64,000 bases of DNA from SZUA-22 sp963751695 (GTDB taxonomy: Bacteria > Bacteroidota > Ignavibacteria > Ignavibacteriales > Melioribacteraceae). Both the position numbers and the translations under genes were made by a program. The stretch spans positions 496,001 through 560,000 of the forward strand of contig CAVVVP010000010.1 in NCBI GenBank assembly GCA_963751695.1. Direction: 5' to 3'. Shown here in pieces: positions 18,647-28,115 of this stretch; the first letter of the stretch is position 1, and every line of letters begins with the position of its first letter. The notes beneath the pieces are model-generated. The model did no database searches, was not told the DNA's origin, and was given only the letters and a program-made list of their open reading frames with translations.

Positions 18647-19195
18647 GTGTACTTACCAAAAAAAATCTTTTTTACAAAAGGAGTCGGTAGACATAAAGAA
18701 TACTTATCTTCATTCGAATTAGCCCTTCGTCATGCAAATATTGAAAAATATAATATTGTAAGTGTAAGCAGCATCTTTCCTATTAGGTGTAAAAAAATTT
18801 CCATTGAGCAAGGATTAAAGGAGTTATTGCCTGGGCAAATAGTTCATGCCGTGATGGCAAGAAATGCTACAAACGAAGCTGGAAGAAAAATTGCCGCATC
18901 CATTGGAGTTGCATTACCAGCAGATAAAGATATGTATGGATATCTTTCTGAACACCACCCATATGGTGAAACAGCTGAGAAATCTGGAGAATACGCAGAG
19001 GATCTTGCTGCTGAAATGCTAGCAACTACATTGGGAATAGAAAATTTTGACCCAGAAGCTGCTTGGAATGAGAAACAGCAAATTTTTAAACTTTCTGGAA
19101 AGATTGTTCGTACTTCGAATATTACACAATCTGCTTTGGGGCACAAAGATGGACTGTGGACAACTGTAATTGCCGCAGCTATTCTTCTTCCCTAA
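18647..19195 (+). CDS. Pyruvoyl-dependent arginine decarboxylase
   Basis: A 182-residue proenzyme of the PvlArgDC family, which converts arginine to agmatine for polyamine synthesis. Self-cleavage occurs before a Ser, which becomes the pyruvoyl group; IVSVSSIFP near residue 43 matches that site. KKLF-type N-terminus KKIFFTKGVGRHKEYL and the central LSEHHPYGETAEKSGEYAEDLAAEML are family-typical. The start is GTG with TGAGGGG upstream. It is convergent with, and overlaps by 17 bp, the symporter gene. No agmatinase gene is nearby. Confidence 0.9.
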   Translation: MYLPKKIFFTKGVGRHKEYLSSFELALRHANIEKYNIVSVSSIFPIRCKKISIEQGLKELLPGQIVHAVMARNATNEAGRKIAASIGVALPADKDMYGYLSEHHPYGETAEKSGEYAEDLAAEMLATTLGIENFDPEAAWNEKQQIFKLSGKIVRTSNITQSALGHKDGLWTTVIAAAILLP

Positions 19196-20579
19196 CTATC
19201 TGGTTATTATTGACTCCGTAGAGATGTATTATTAGAGCAACTATTAATCCCACTATCATCGGTTCAATCTCTGAAAAAACCTTAATTTCCTCTAATTGAG
19301 GTTTGATCACCATCCAAACCAGACTTGCAGAGATAGCACTAATAGATTCAATTATAGCAAATCTATTACTAATTCGAAATTTCAAAAAATATGCTCCAAA
19401 AACTAATAATAGAATGCCAGGAATTAATATACTACCAATCATATACCAAATCTCAACAACTGAAGTAAAAGAATATGCGACTAAAATTGATATAATCGCT
19501 GAAACTAAAATTCCAATACGAGTATATTTTGTTAAATTCTCATCATTCTCTTCTGACCTAAACCGCATTATGAAATCACGTCCCAAAGTGGTTCCACTTA
19601 AAAATAGAAAACTATTTAGAGTTGAAAGTATAGTTGCAATTAATGCTGCATAAAATATTCCTTTTAATCCGTGGCCCAAAATCTCTTCGGCAAGCATTGG
19701 GAAAGATAATACTGGATTAACCATGTTTGGAATAAGTGCTCGTGAATATAATCCAGTTGTCGTTGTAAGAAAATCAAAAAGTGCCCACAATCCGATGGAG
19801 ATTATTATACCATATTTAGCTACCGATTCTGACTTTGCTGAATAACAACGTTGATGAAATCCAGGATCGGCAAATGTCCATAGAGCAATTAAGAACCAGA
19901 CAACAATAAAAGTTGGTGAGGCTCCACCAGTGACTGCTAAATGATCTTCAGGCAAATTTAATTTAAGAAATTCATAACCACCCCAGTTATTCGCAGCCAC
20001 AAGCACAATTAAGAAAAATCCAATGAACATAACAAAAAATTGAACTGCATCTGTATAGATGTTTGCTTTGTATCCTCCTTTATATAGATAGAGCACAGAA
20101 AATATAATCCCGATAATTAGTGAGGGGAAAATATCTATTTCGAAAATCAGTTGAAGTAAAAGACCAATCATTAGCAGATATGGAGCAGGAGAAACTAAGA
20201 TGAAAATTATTAGAGAGGCTATCATTCCAACCCTTCTTCCATATACTTCTGCCAATTTATCCGGGATTGTAAATAAGGATGCTGATCTGATTTTCCCAGC
20301 AAAAAGCAATGCAAATAGAAATGCGAAAATATAATATGGTAATCCTTGTGTAAACCAGCTTAATAATCCATATCGATACGTAAACTCACCTACTCCAAGA
20401 ATTCCTCCATACCAGGTAGCAACGTTGGTTAAAATAAACAAGAATAATCCCACTTTCCTTCCAGAAAGCAAAAATCCTTCAGCGTCTTTCTTATTTGTCT
20501 TAGGAATTAATCCAATGATGGCAATTATTAAGAAAAATCCAATGAGTATCGCAATATCAAGATTGGAAAATGAGATCAT
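19179..20579 (-). CDS. Sodium:solute symporter (SSS family), probable thiamine transporter
   Basis: A 466-residue inner-membrane protein with about 13 membrane segments and the SSS core (ATWYGGILGVGEFTYRYG, GGYKANIYTDAVQFFVMFIG, FADPGFHQRCYSAKS). It is the last gene of the riboswitch-controlled operon and overlaps thiN by 23 bp. SSS carriers take up sugars, amino acids, vitamins and more. Operon position, not sequence motifs, suggests it carries thiamine or a precursor across the inner membrane after the TonB receptor. In most Bacteroidota that slot is filled by PnuT. Confidence 0.85.
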   Translation of the reverse strand: MISFSNLDIAILIGFFLIIAIIGLIPKTNKKDAEGFLLSGRKVGLFLFILTNVATWYGGILGVGEFTYRYGLLSWFTQGLPYYIFAFLFALLFAGKIRSASLFTIPDKLAEVYGRRVGMIASLIIFILVSPAPYLLMIGLLLQLIFEIDIFPSLIIGIIFSVLYLYKGGYKANIYTDAVQFFVMFIGFFLIVLVAANNWGGYEFLKLNLPEDHLAVTGGASPTFIVVWFLIALWTFADPGFHQRCYSAKSESVAKYGIIISIGLWALFDFLTTTTGLYSRALIPNMVNPVLSFPMLAEEILGHGLKGIFYAALIATILSTLNSFLFLSGTTLGRDFIMRFRSEENDENLTKYTRIGILVSAIISILVAYSFTSVVEIWYMIGSILIPGILLLVFGAYFLKFRISNRFAIIESISAISASLVWMVIKPQLEEIKVFSEIEPMIVGLIVALIIHLYGVNNNQIVREEE

Positions 20580-21222
20580 TCTTTTTCAATAAATTAAAAT
20601 CTCTAATAATAAATATTTGACCACCGTTAATCTGAATATTAACCTTATTAGATATTGCTTCGTTGCTTGTACTATCTTTGAGACCGAAAGTAAGCTTTGA
20701 TTTTCTTAATTCATATTTTAATCCAGAAGAAGTAATTGTTGTTTGAGGATTAAAAGCATATAATGATATCGTTTCTCCTGGAACGGTTTTCAATTTTATA
20801 GAAGAATTATAGGGAACCAGAATACTCTTTCGATGAATTAGAATAATTTGGATTTTACTAAAATATTTCAGAATAATTCCGAGATTACAAATTGTATGAT
20901 CTAATCTGTCGCCAGTCCCTCCGAAGAGATAGGCCTTTTTAAATTTTTTCTTGATTGCATATTTGAGAGCTTTCTCGACATCAGTATCATTCTGCCGGGT
21001 AATCTTTATGAACTTAGATTTTTTTTCGAAGTGACTAATGACTTTTGATTTAATAGAATCAAAATCTCCAATTATATAATCAGGTGATAAGCCCAGTTTA
21101 AAACAAGAATTTGCACCTCCATCTGCAGCTATAATTGTTGATGTACCGGTACTTATCAAATAGTTTATGTCGCGTTTTGACGGAATGTCTCCGTTTGCAA
21201 TGATGATTGTACTATTCATCAT
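20557..21222 (-). CDS. thiN: Thiamine pyrophosphokinase
   Basis: This enzyme phosphorylates thiamine to TPP with ATP. Signature segments: IIAADGGANSCFKLGLSPDYIIGDFDS (about residues 32-58), the acidic pair in QNDTDVEKAL and FGGTGDRLDHTICNLGIL (about residues 100-117). A C-terminal beta domain follows (about 150-221). The length of 221 is typical. It overlaps the TonB receptor by 4 bp (ATGA) and the symporter by 23 bp. This makes the three genes one salvage unit: import, import, activate. Confidence 0.95.
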   Translation of the reverse strand: MMNSTIIIANGDIPSKRDINYLISTGTSTIIAADGGANSCFKLGLSPDYIIGDFDSIKSKVISHFEKKSKFIKITRQNDTDVEKALKYAIKKKFKKAYLFGGTGDRLDHTICNLGIILKYFSKIQIILIHRKSILVPYNSSIKLKTVPGETISLYAFNPQTTITSSGLKYELRKSKLTFGLKDSTSNEAISNKVNIQINGGQIFIIRDFNLLKKNDLIFQS

Positions 21223-23687
21223 AATTCTAGTTTTGCACCAACAGTAAAATTTTTTTCAGCACCGGGGAAGAATTCCTTCCCTATTCCATAAGATGCATAA
21301 AGATTATCAAAAATATTGTTCACTTGCAAAAATAGTTTAACATTACTTAATGTTGGTTGCATATTAAACTGATAGCTTAAAAGGATGTTTGAGATAAAGT
21401 AATTATCAACTTTGTTATCACTGTAATCGGTGAGATCTAGGTACTGGGTTTGGTAAGCTTCTAAATTATTGTCATAGTTATCAGTATAAAACTCTCCAAC
21501 ATATTTAATCCATAGCTGAGTAAAGAAACCGCTATAATTAAATCTTATAATTCCGTTGAGAGTAACATCTGGGAAACCACTAATTCTATTACCTTTTAGA
21601 TCAATTGAATTATCATCATCCAAATAATAGGAACCATTTTCTATTGTATTTTTGCTATAAGCCCCATTAAGCGTAAAATCGAAATGATCTGATATTCTAA
21701 CAGTACCACTAAGTTCTACCCCAGCATGAACAGTTTTATCCATATTTCCGGTAACAGGCTGTCCAAATCTATCTACTTGTCCATTTTTTACTATTTCATC
21801 TGAGAATAACATGTAGAACAAGTTTGCGGAAAGATTTATAGTTCTAGTATTAAAACTTGAACCAAGCTCAAAACTGTTCATAGTTTCTGGACTAACTAGT
21901 GGTTTTGTATAGTCATAGTATCCATTTTCATCAACCTCGAATTGAGGAACTTCCCCTGCACTTGATTCAGCTGCATCATAATAATTTTTTAATCTTGGTT
22001 CACGAGTAACTTGAGCAAATGTGAAGAATAGATTCAGATCACTATTGAATAAATAGTTTAAACCAATTCTTGGATTAAGGAAAAGTCCATCAACAGTAAA
22101 ATCCGTTTCTACATATTTTTCATTGTAAAGTCTATATTTGTGATATGCCAGTTGCAACTCAGCCAACACGTTAATTTTACTTGATAATTTATAATTTTCG
22201 TGTACATAAAAATTAATAATATCTTTTCGTCCATTATAAAAATAGTATTGATAATCTGCTGGCACATCAGGGGGAATATTTTCTGCATAATTAATATTGC
22301 CATAGTGATCTGATCTATGAAATCTAAGTTCACCTCCAACTATCAAATTACCATTCGTATGATCAATATTAATTCGTGGTATCCAACCCCACTGTTTATT
22401 ATCAACAGTTGCTCGAATTAATGCATTCATTGGAGTTTGAGACGAATCATATCCATTTTCAACTAGCCTGAAGTAGTCATCATAGAAGATTGACCAAGAC
22501 CCGTCATAATCAAAAAATCCATTCCCAAGCACGAGAAATAGGGCTGAGTTTAATGTTACATTATTACTAAGCTTGATATCATTTAGAAGTTCGAAATGTG
22601 GTTGGGAGAAGTTTTCGATCTCAGTTTCTCTACGGTCAACTTTATAAGTATACTCCGTATCAGTAGCTTCAAAATATGATAAGTTTTCTTTTCTCAAATC
22701 TTTATCATTTATTGCAAACTTTGCTAGACCATTATAAACCAAACCATCTGAAACTGGCCCACCGTAAAAGTTGAGTTGAGTGGTTACTGTTTCATCGTAT
22801 CTTACTGCAGAAACATAATAAGAATTAAGATCGACCCAACTTAGATTTCGATATCCATCACTCAAAGTTTTTGAAAGCTTTACATATATTGAATATTTAT
22901 CGTCAATCAATCCGCTTGCAAAGGATGAGGAGAATTTTCTAGTATTGTAACTTCCATAATTTACGCCAAGGTCAAAGTGCGGATTATCTGAAAAATTTGA
23001 TGTTAATATATTAATTGACCCTCCAATTGCTGGATATCCAATTATACCGGATCCAGCACCCCGCTGAACTTGGATCATTCCTACACTTGAAAGTAAGTCT
23101 GGAAAATCATGCCAATAAACATTATGATCTTCAGGGTCGTTCTGAGGTATCCCATTCACAGAAATTGATAATCTTCTTTGGTCAAAACCCCTAATACTAA
23201 CATAGTTGTAACCAATACCATTTCCGGATTCTGAATAAAATGTTGTTGAAGGCATGTAACTTAAATATTCAGGAAAGTCTTGATGCACATAACTTTCCTC
23301 AATCTCTTTCTGTGTTGCTTTTGAAAAGGTAATCGGAGAAACACCCTCTCGTCCAATAGCTCCCTTTACAAGAACGGTTTGACCGGTAAAGCTAAGTGTA
23401 GCTAAAATAAAACTATTTTCTTTCTTAAGATCTAAATCAGCTACTTGTTTTACAATAGATCTGAAACCAATGTGGCTTATAATTATTTTGTCACCATCAT
23501 CAAATTCAGCTTTTAATATAAATTTTCCCTCGTTATCTGTAGTAGTTCCGATGTTTGTTTTTTGAATACCAATATTAGCTAGGTAAATTGGATTTCCATA
23601 TTCATCAACAATACTCCCACTAAACTCTTTTATCTGAGCAGAAACGATGAAAGTGATAAAAAGGGATAGAATAACTAAGCGTTTCAA
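21219..23687 (-). CDS. TonB-dependent receptor for thiamine or a precursor
   Basis: Outer-membrane gated barrel. After the signal peptide comes a carboxypeptidase-regulatory-like domain (GSIVDEYGNPIYLANIGI.. SHIGFRSIV). A plug follows (VSIRGFDQRRLSISVNGIPQND, QRGAGSGIIGYPAIGGSINI) and then a barrel ending in FFPGAEKNFTVGAKLEL. I prefer the TTG start at 23687: AAAGGAG lies six bases upstream and the product begins MKRLVILSLFITF, a clean signal peptide. An in-frame ATG at 23705 would add six charged residues and sits almost on the terminator stem. The upstream TPP riboswitch and downstream thiN indicate thiamine uptake. Confidence 0.9.
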   Translation of the reverse strand: MKRLVILSLFITFIVSAQIKEFSGSIVDEYGNPIYLANIGIQKTNIGTTTDNEGKFILKAEFDDGDKIIISHIGFRSIVKQVADLDLKKENSFILATLSFTGQTVLVKGAIGREGVSPITFSKATQKEIEESYVHQDFPEYLSYMPSTTFYSESGNGIGYNYVSIRGFDQRRLSISVNGIPQNDPEDHNVYWHDFPDLLSSVGMIQVQRGAGSGIIGYPAIGGSINILTSNFSDNPHFDLGVNYGSYNTRKFSSSFASGLIDDKYSIYVKLSKTLSDGYRNLSWVDLNSYYVSAVRYDETVTTQLNFYGGPVSDGLVYNGLAKFAINDKDLRKENLSYFEATDTEYTYKVDRRETEIENFSQPHFELLNDIKLSNNVTLNSALFLVLGNGFFDYDGSWSIFYDDYFRLVENGYDSSQTPMNALIRATVDNKQWGWIPRINIDHTNGNLIVGGELRFHRSDHYGNINYAENIPPDVPADYQYYFYNGRKDIINFYVHENYKLSSKINVLAELQLAYHKYRLYNEKYVETDFTVDGLFLNPRIGLNYLFNSDLNLFFTFAQVTREPRLKNYYDAAESSAGEVPQFEVDENGYYDYTKPLVSPETMNSFELGSSFNTRTINLSANLFYMLFSDEIVKNGQVDRFGQPVTGNMDKTVHAGVELSGTVRISDHFDFTLNGAYSKNTIENGSYYLDDDNSIDLKGNRISGFPDVTLNGIIRFNYSGFFTQLWIKYVGEFYTDNYDNNLEAYQTQYLDLTDYSDNKVDNYFISNILLSYQFNMQPTLSNVKLFLQVNNIFDNLYASYGIGKEFFPGAEKNFTVGAKLEL

Positions 23688-23715
23688 TTTAAACTCCTTT
23701 CGCATGAATATGTTT

Positions 23716-23745
23716 AAAAAGAATAAAACCGTTTTTGGAAAACGG
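23716..23745 (-). terminator. Riboswitch-controlled terminator hairpin
   Basis: On the minus strand the 7-bp stem CCGTTTT/AAAACGG (23739-23745 with 23729-23735) has a 3-nt loop and is followed by TTTTATTCTTTTT. It lies between the TPP aptamer and the receptor start. Its 5' arm, with the first two loop bases (CCGTTTTCC, 23745-23737), can instead pair with GGGAAACGG at the 3' end of the aptamer (23774-23766). That pairing has 9 pairs including one G-U and would be the antiterminator. This is direct sequence evidence for transcriptional attenuation. Confidence 0.85.
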
Positions 23746-23763
23746 TCAAAGCTTAATAATTCG

Positions 23764-23842
23764 TGCCGTTTCCCTACGCCGGCATTACCCGGATCAGGTT
23801 TAAGGGTATATTCTCAGTCCCACAGTAGTAGAACACCCCTAA
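23764..23842 (-). promoter_or_regulatory. TPP riboswitch (THI element)
   Basis: On the minus strand the hallmark pieces occur in order: AGGGGTG, then GACTGAGA, ACCCTTAAACCTGATC, CGGGTAATGCCGGCG and TAGGGAAACGG. These form the P1 closing stem, the CUGAGA pyrimidine-sensing loop and the pyrophosphate-sensing arm of the thiamine pyrophosphate aptamer. TPP binding would hold the 3' arm in P1, free the terminator arm and switch off the receptor-thiN-symporter operon. It lies 36 bp after the stop of the LysM transglycosylase gene, so the promoter must be in that gap or inside the end of that gene. Confidence 0.97.
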
Positions 23843-23878
23843 CAGTTTTTTGTTATGTTAAAATATATAATTGAAAAG

Positions 23879-26656
23879 CTAATTCAAAATTCTCAGATTA
23901 ATACCAGCTTTTATCTTATCGTCATTAAGGTTATTCCATTGCATTAAATCGGCGACTCTAACGTCATACTGCTTTGCAATTACCCACAAAGACTCGCCTT
24001 CTTGAACAGTATGAATTCCACCATTTCCAGAACTTGTTGACGCGACCTTGATTTTTTTTGATTTATTAGAAGTACTTGCTTTAGAATAAATCACTAATGA
24101 CTGGCCAACAACAATCTTATTCCCTTGAATGTTGTTCCAACTTCTAATATCTGAAGTTCTTACTTTATGTTTTTCAGCTATCTGACCAATTGTGTCACCT
24201 TTCTTAACGACATAAGAAACTTTTTTCTCCGGCTTCGAATTGCTAGCAACTTTTGTTGAAGCTTTTCTACCTCGATAAATCTTCAAAGTTTCACCAGCGA
24301 TTATATTATTACCTTTCAAATTATTCCAAGCTTTAAGCTCACTAATTGATACTCTATACTTAAGAGCTATTCCGCCAACCGTATCTCCCCTTTTTATCTT
24401 ATACTCGATAACCTCCTTATTTGAAACATCAGTTGCAGCAACATTTTTACCATAGATCTTTAGCGTTTTTCCAGCAACAATTTTGTTTCCTCTGATATTA
24501 TTCCATTTGCGAAGTTGTGATGAAGACACACCATGTTTTTCAGCTATCTGACTGATTGTATCTCCTTTACGTATCTTATAGGAAACATATTGCCCAGTTG
24601 GCACAGTTGAGGTTGATTGACTTCCAGTATTTCCACTGTAAGCAACATTTTTAGCTGATCCGGTATAAATATGAAGTTTTTTCCCTGCTCTAATTCTACT
24701 GGTGCTGAGGTTATTCCATTTTTTTAGATTTCTAACACTAACACCATACTTAATTGAAATATGTGATAATGTTTCACCATTTCTAATCTTATGCGTAATC
24801 CATTCTTCACCAGAGTTTCCATAAATTACTGAAAGCTTTTCCGATCTGTTCATATTATCAATTGAAGCATAGAATTTCTTTTTATCCTTTGGCACATAGA
24901 TATTTAGTTTTTGTCCAACAAAAATCGAGGATGTATAAGGAAGGTTATTCCAGTTTCTAACATCTGAGACTCTTAGATTAAAAAGATCAGCAATGTTGAT
25001 TAAATTGTCACCACGCTTCACATTGTATGTTACTAATTCTCTGTCTTCTGGTATGATAACATCTACTGAATCAGTTTTCAATTCTGCATAAAGTTTTTTG
25101 TATTTATCGACATCTGCATTTGTGCTTATCTGTAGTTCATAGGGTGCATTTTCTTGATAGTAGGTTAATTCATCAATTGCAGGCATTTCATCAGTATTAA
25201 CGACAATATCAGTTTCCCTAAAATCAGAAACTGGAATCTTCAATTTTTGTTTTGGATATATTCGTGATTTTGTTGTCATGTTATTTACTTTTGCCATATG
25301 GCTTAACTTGACTTTGTATTTATAAGCAATACCAGAAAGGGTTTCACCACCCTTAACAGTGTGAATGACATACTGCAATTTTGCTTCATCAGGTACCGAC
25401 TGGAGATTTTTAACGAAGAAGTCGTAAGTAATTGCTGGTACTTTTATATCATAACCACCGTAATAATCAGGAGGTGTATGGTGCTGAAGGATTTCTGGAT
25501 TCAACTCCTTAATCATACTAAGCTCAACTCCAGCACACTTTGCAATTACGTTTAGATCAATCGGTTCATGAAGTTCGTATGATTTAGTCTCTATTGAACG
25601 CTGATAGCGAATATTATTAAAACCATAATGAGAAGGATTACTTCCAATAAGAGTTACCGCAATATATTGAGGTACATAATTTCTTGTTTCCCTGGGAAGA
25701 AATCTTCTGTATTTCCAAAAGTCTGTTGATCCTGCTCTGCGCATTGATCTCCTTACTCTTCCTTCTCCACAATTGTAAGAGGCAATAGCAGCATACCAGT
25801 CATCAAGTGAATAGTATAGATCTCTTAAAAATTTTGATGCAGCTCGAGTAGCTTTTTCAGGATCTCTCCGCTCGTCAATATAAAAATCTATTTTAAGATC
25901 ATAAGTTTTTCCTGTATACTGAATAAACTGCCACAATCCCACAGCCTTAGCCCAGGAACGCGCATTTGGATTCAATCCACTCTCAGGCATGCTGAGAAAG
26001 ATCAACTGCTGTGGTACGCTTTCTTCCCCGAAAACCCTTGCCATCATTGGAAAATATTTTCCTGATCGCTCTAGCCATCTTTCCATCACTGGTCTACCCT
26101 TTCCAGTAAAGTATTCAATATATTTTTCAACGTAACGATTAACTTCCAGCTCAAAGTCCCCAACAACAATAACATCCGAAATTTTTGAATTGGAACTGTC
26201 TTCAGATTCACTAACAGAATCTGCAACAGCTAGTTCTGGAGCGGCGTTGTTCAACCATTCTTCATAAGCTGCAATGGATACTCCTTCGGGAATTTCATCT
26301 AGCGAATTTATAAAAGCTTGATAATCTTCAACTATAGAGTTTTCCAATTCGCTAAATGCATCGTTCTCTTCAATATAAGGGTAATAGCTAAGTTTATTAA
26401 TTATTGATAATGAAGCTTCATAGTGCTTTACTGCACCTTCAGTAAAACCAATGTTCTGACTAGCTAAAGCATCTATGTATTTTAATCTAGCTTCTTCCAT
26501 CATTTCGTTTACTAATAATGATGGATCAAGTCCACTGGAATCGCTCTTAACTGTGGGTTCTTCCTCTTGCTTAGTTGATGATTCAAACACTGAACAAGAA
26601 CTGAAAATAAATAATAAAACTATACTGATAGAAAGTGGAATAAGATTCTTCAACAT
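23879..26656 (-). CDS. Membrane-bound lytic transglycosylase with seven LysM repeats
   Basis: A lipoprotein that cleaves peptidoglycan. The start at 26656 gives MLKNLIPLS.. with lipobox FSSC; an in-frame ATG eight codons earlier seems less likely. After a helical region (residues ~40-170) comes a GH23 lytic transglycosylase domain, with catalytic Glu in MPESGLNPNARS and then GLWQFIQYTGK and SYNCGEGRV. Seven LysM modules follow, each with the form xxVKxGDTLxxIAxKYxVxxxxLxxWNNL, more than in MltD (two or three). Two modules are separated from the rest by linkers near residues 490 and 620. It is long for the MltD group. Confidence 0.93.
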   Translation of the reverse strand: MLKNLIPLSISIVLLFIFSSCSVFESSTKQEEEPTVKSDSSGLDPSLLVNEMMEEARLKYIDALASQNIGFTEGAVKHYEASLSIINKLSYYPYIEENDAFSELENSIVEDYQAFINSLDEIPEGVSIAAYEEWLNNAAPELAVADSVSESEDSSNSKISDVIVVGDFELEVNRYVEKYIEYFTGKGRPVMERWLERSGKYFPMMARVFGEESVPQQLIFLSMPESGLNPNARSWAKAVGLWQFIQYTGKTYDLKIDFYIDERRDPEKATRAASKFLRDLYYSLDDWYAAIASYNCGEGRVRRSMRRAGSTDFWKYRRFLPRETRNYVPQYIAVTLIGSNPSHYGFNNIRYQRSIETKSYELHEPIDLNVIAKCAGVELSMIKELNPEILQHHTPPDYYGGYDIKVPAITYDFFVKNLQSVPDEAKLQYVIHTVKGGETLSGIAYKYKVKLSHMAKVNNMTTKSRIYPKQKLKIPVSDFRETDIVVNTDEMPAIDELTYYQENAPYELQISTNADVDKYKKLYAELKTDSVDVIIPEDRELVTYNVKRGDNLINIADLFNLRVSDVRNWNNLPYTSSIFVGQKLNIYVPKDKKKFYASIDNMNRSEKLSVIYGNSGEEWITHKIRNGETLSHISIKYGVSVRNLKKWNNLSTSRIRAGKKLHIYTGSAKNVAYSGNTGSQSTSTVPTGQYVSYKIRKGDTISQIAEKHGVSSSQLRKWNNIRGNKIVAGKTLKIYGKNVAATDVSNKEVIEYKIKRGDTVGGIALKYRVSISELKAWNNLKGNNIIAGETLKIYRGRKASTKVASNSKPEKKVSYVVKKGDTIGQIAEKHKVRTSDIRSWNNIQGNKIVVGQSLVIYSKASTSNKSKKIKVASTSSGNGGIHTVQEGESLWVIAKQYDVRVADLMQWNNLNDDKIKAGINLRILN

Positions 26657-26693
26657 AACCTCAAAAATTCGTAAAAACATTGTTTTAATTTAA

Positions 26694-26999
26694 TTTCTTA
26701 TTAGTTTTTTGTCAAGTTAATTATTAGATAATTGATGTATCTTATTGTTTTACAAGTCATTAACAATTATAAAATTTCCACATCAAAACTTACACTACAA
26801 AGAAATTTTAAGTATTGTGCACATTTTATGCCATGAATGAAGTAAAAATTGCAGAAACTCAGCTTTGAAAAAAACTTTTTTTAAATTTTATTGTTATTCG
26901 CTTGTTGTTTTCAGACGACATAATTATTTTCTGATGTTTCATAATTATTTTCATGAGGTTTTATAAAAAGATTGAAAAATATAACTATAGAGAGAGAAA
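26694..26999. other. Intergenic region between divergent LysM and GH10 genes
   Basis: About 300 bp of very AT-rich DNA between two genes read in opposite directions, so it must hold both promoters. I see no tRNA, structured RNA, repeat or convincing ORF. GAGAGAGAAAATG gives the xylanase gene a purine-rich ribosome site. Poly-T and poly-A tracts around 26876-26890 may bend the DNA. I cannot assign -35/-10 boxes with confidence. Confidence 0.4.
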
Positions 27000-28115
27000 A
27001 TGAAACTATCTATTACTTTGATTTTAATTGCTTTATTAATTTTATTCACATCATGTAATCAAAATAATGAGGAAGTGCTGCTAAAAGACAAGTATCAAAG
27101 CATGTTTTACATTGGTGCTGCCCCAAGCCATCTACCGTTGTTAGAGAAAGATGCATTATCTCTGATGTTAATTGAAAAAGAGTTCAACAGTATAACACCT
27201 GAAAATTTATTGAAATGGGAAATCGTTCATCCCTATCCAGATTCATTTAGTTTTTCTCTCTCTGATAAATTTGTCGAACTTGGACAGAAAAATAATATGT
27301 TTATAGTTGGACACACTCTGGTTTGGCATAATCAAACACCTGATTGGGTATTTGAAAAAAAGGATGGGACTATTCGTTCTCGTGATGAACTTGTATCACT
27401 ATTAAAAAATCATATCTTGACCGTTGTTGGAAGATATAGAGGAAAAATTAATGCTTGGGATGTAGTAAATGAAGCTCTGAATGACGATGGCACGATGAGG
27501 GATACGAAGTGGAGGCAGATAATTGGGGATGATTATTTAAAACTCGCTTTCGAATTTGCATACCAAGCTGATCCCGAAACTGAACTTTATTATAATGATT
27601 TCAACATGTTTAAACCGGCTAAACGACAGGCTGCAATAAAAATTGTCAAAGAATTAATTGCGTCCGGGGTAAAAGTTGATGGAATTGGAATGCAAGGTCA
27701 TTGGGGTTTGAAAGGACCTAGTAATGATGAGATAATCGGTAGTATGGAAGATTTTAAAGCTGCTGGAGTAAAGACAATGATAACTGAACTTGATATCAAT
27801 GTACTTCCAAATCCATGGGATTATGAGGGAGCAGAAGTTAGTACTAGTTTCGAACTACTTCCCGAATCAAATCCATATACAGATGGTTTGCCAGATTCTG
27901 TCTCTACTAAACAAGCTAAAAAGTATGCAGATATTTTTAAGATTTTTGTTGATTATCATGAAATTATAGATAGAGTAACATTTTGGGGTGTGCATGATGG
28001 TGTTTCTTGGAAAAATAATTGGCCCGTTAGAGGTAGAACCGATTATCCCCTTTTATTCGACAGGAACGGAAATAGAAAAAAAGTTTATTATTCTATTGTA
28101 GGATTGACCAAGTAG
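27000..28115 (+). CDS. GH10 endo-1,4-beta-xylanase, lipoprotein
   Basis: A 371-residue glycoside hydrolase family 10 enzyme. Its lipoprotein signal has the lipobox FTSC at about residues 16-19. NSITPENLLKWE and GHTLVWHNQTPDW are GH10 hallmarks. The acid/base Glu is in WDVVNEAL (about residue 157) and the nucleophile Glu in ITELDINVLP (about residue 263). It would hydrolyse xylan backbone from an envelope-anchored position. No carbohydrate-binding module or SusCD pair is adjacent. It is a single-gene unit. Confidence 0.95.
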   Translation: MKLSITLILIALLILFTSCNQNNEEVLLKDKYQSMFYIGAAPSHLPLLEKDALSLMLIEKEFNSITPENLLKWEIVHPYPDSFSFSLSDKFVELGQKNNMFIVGHTLVWHNQTPDWVFEKKDGTIRSRDELVSLLKNHILTVVGRYRGKINAWDVVNEALNDDGTMRDTKWRQIIGDDYLKLAFEFAYQADPETELYYNDFNMFKPAKRQAAIKIVKELIASGVKVDGIGMQGHWGLKGPSNDEIIGSMEDFKAAGVKTMITELDINVLPNPWDYEGAEVSTSFELLPESNPYTDGLPDSVSTKQAKKYADIFKIFVDYHEIIDRVTFWGVHDGVSWKNNWPVRGRTDYPLLFDRNGNRKKVYYSIVGLTK

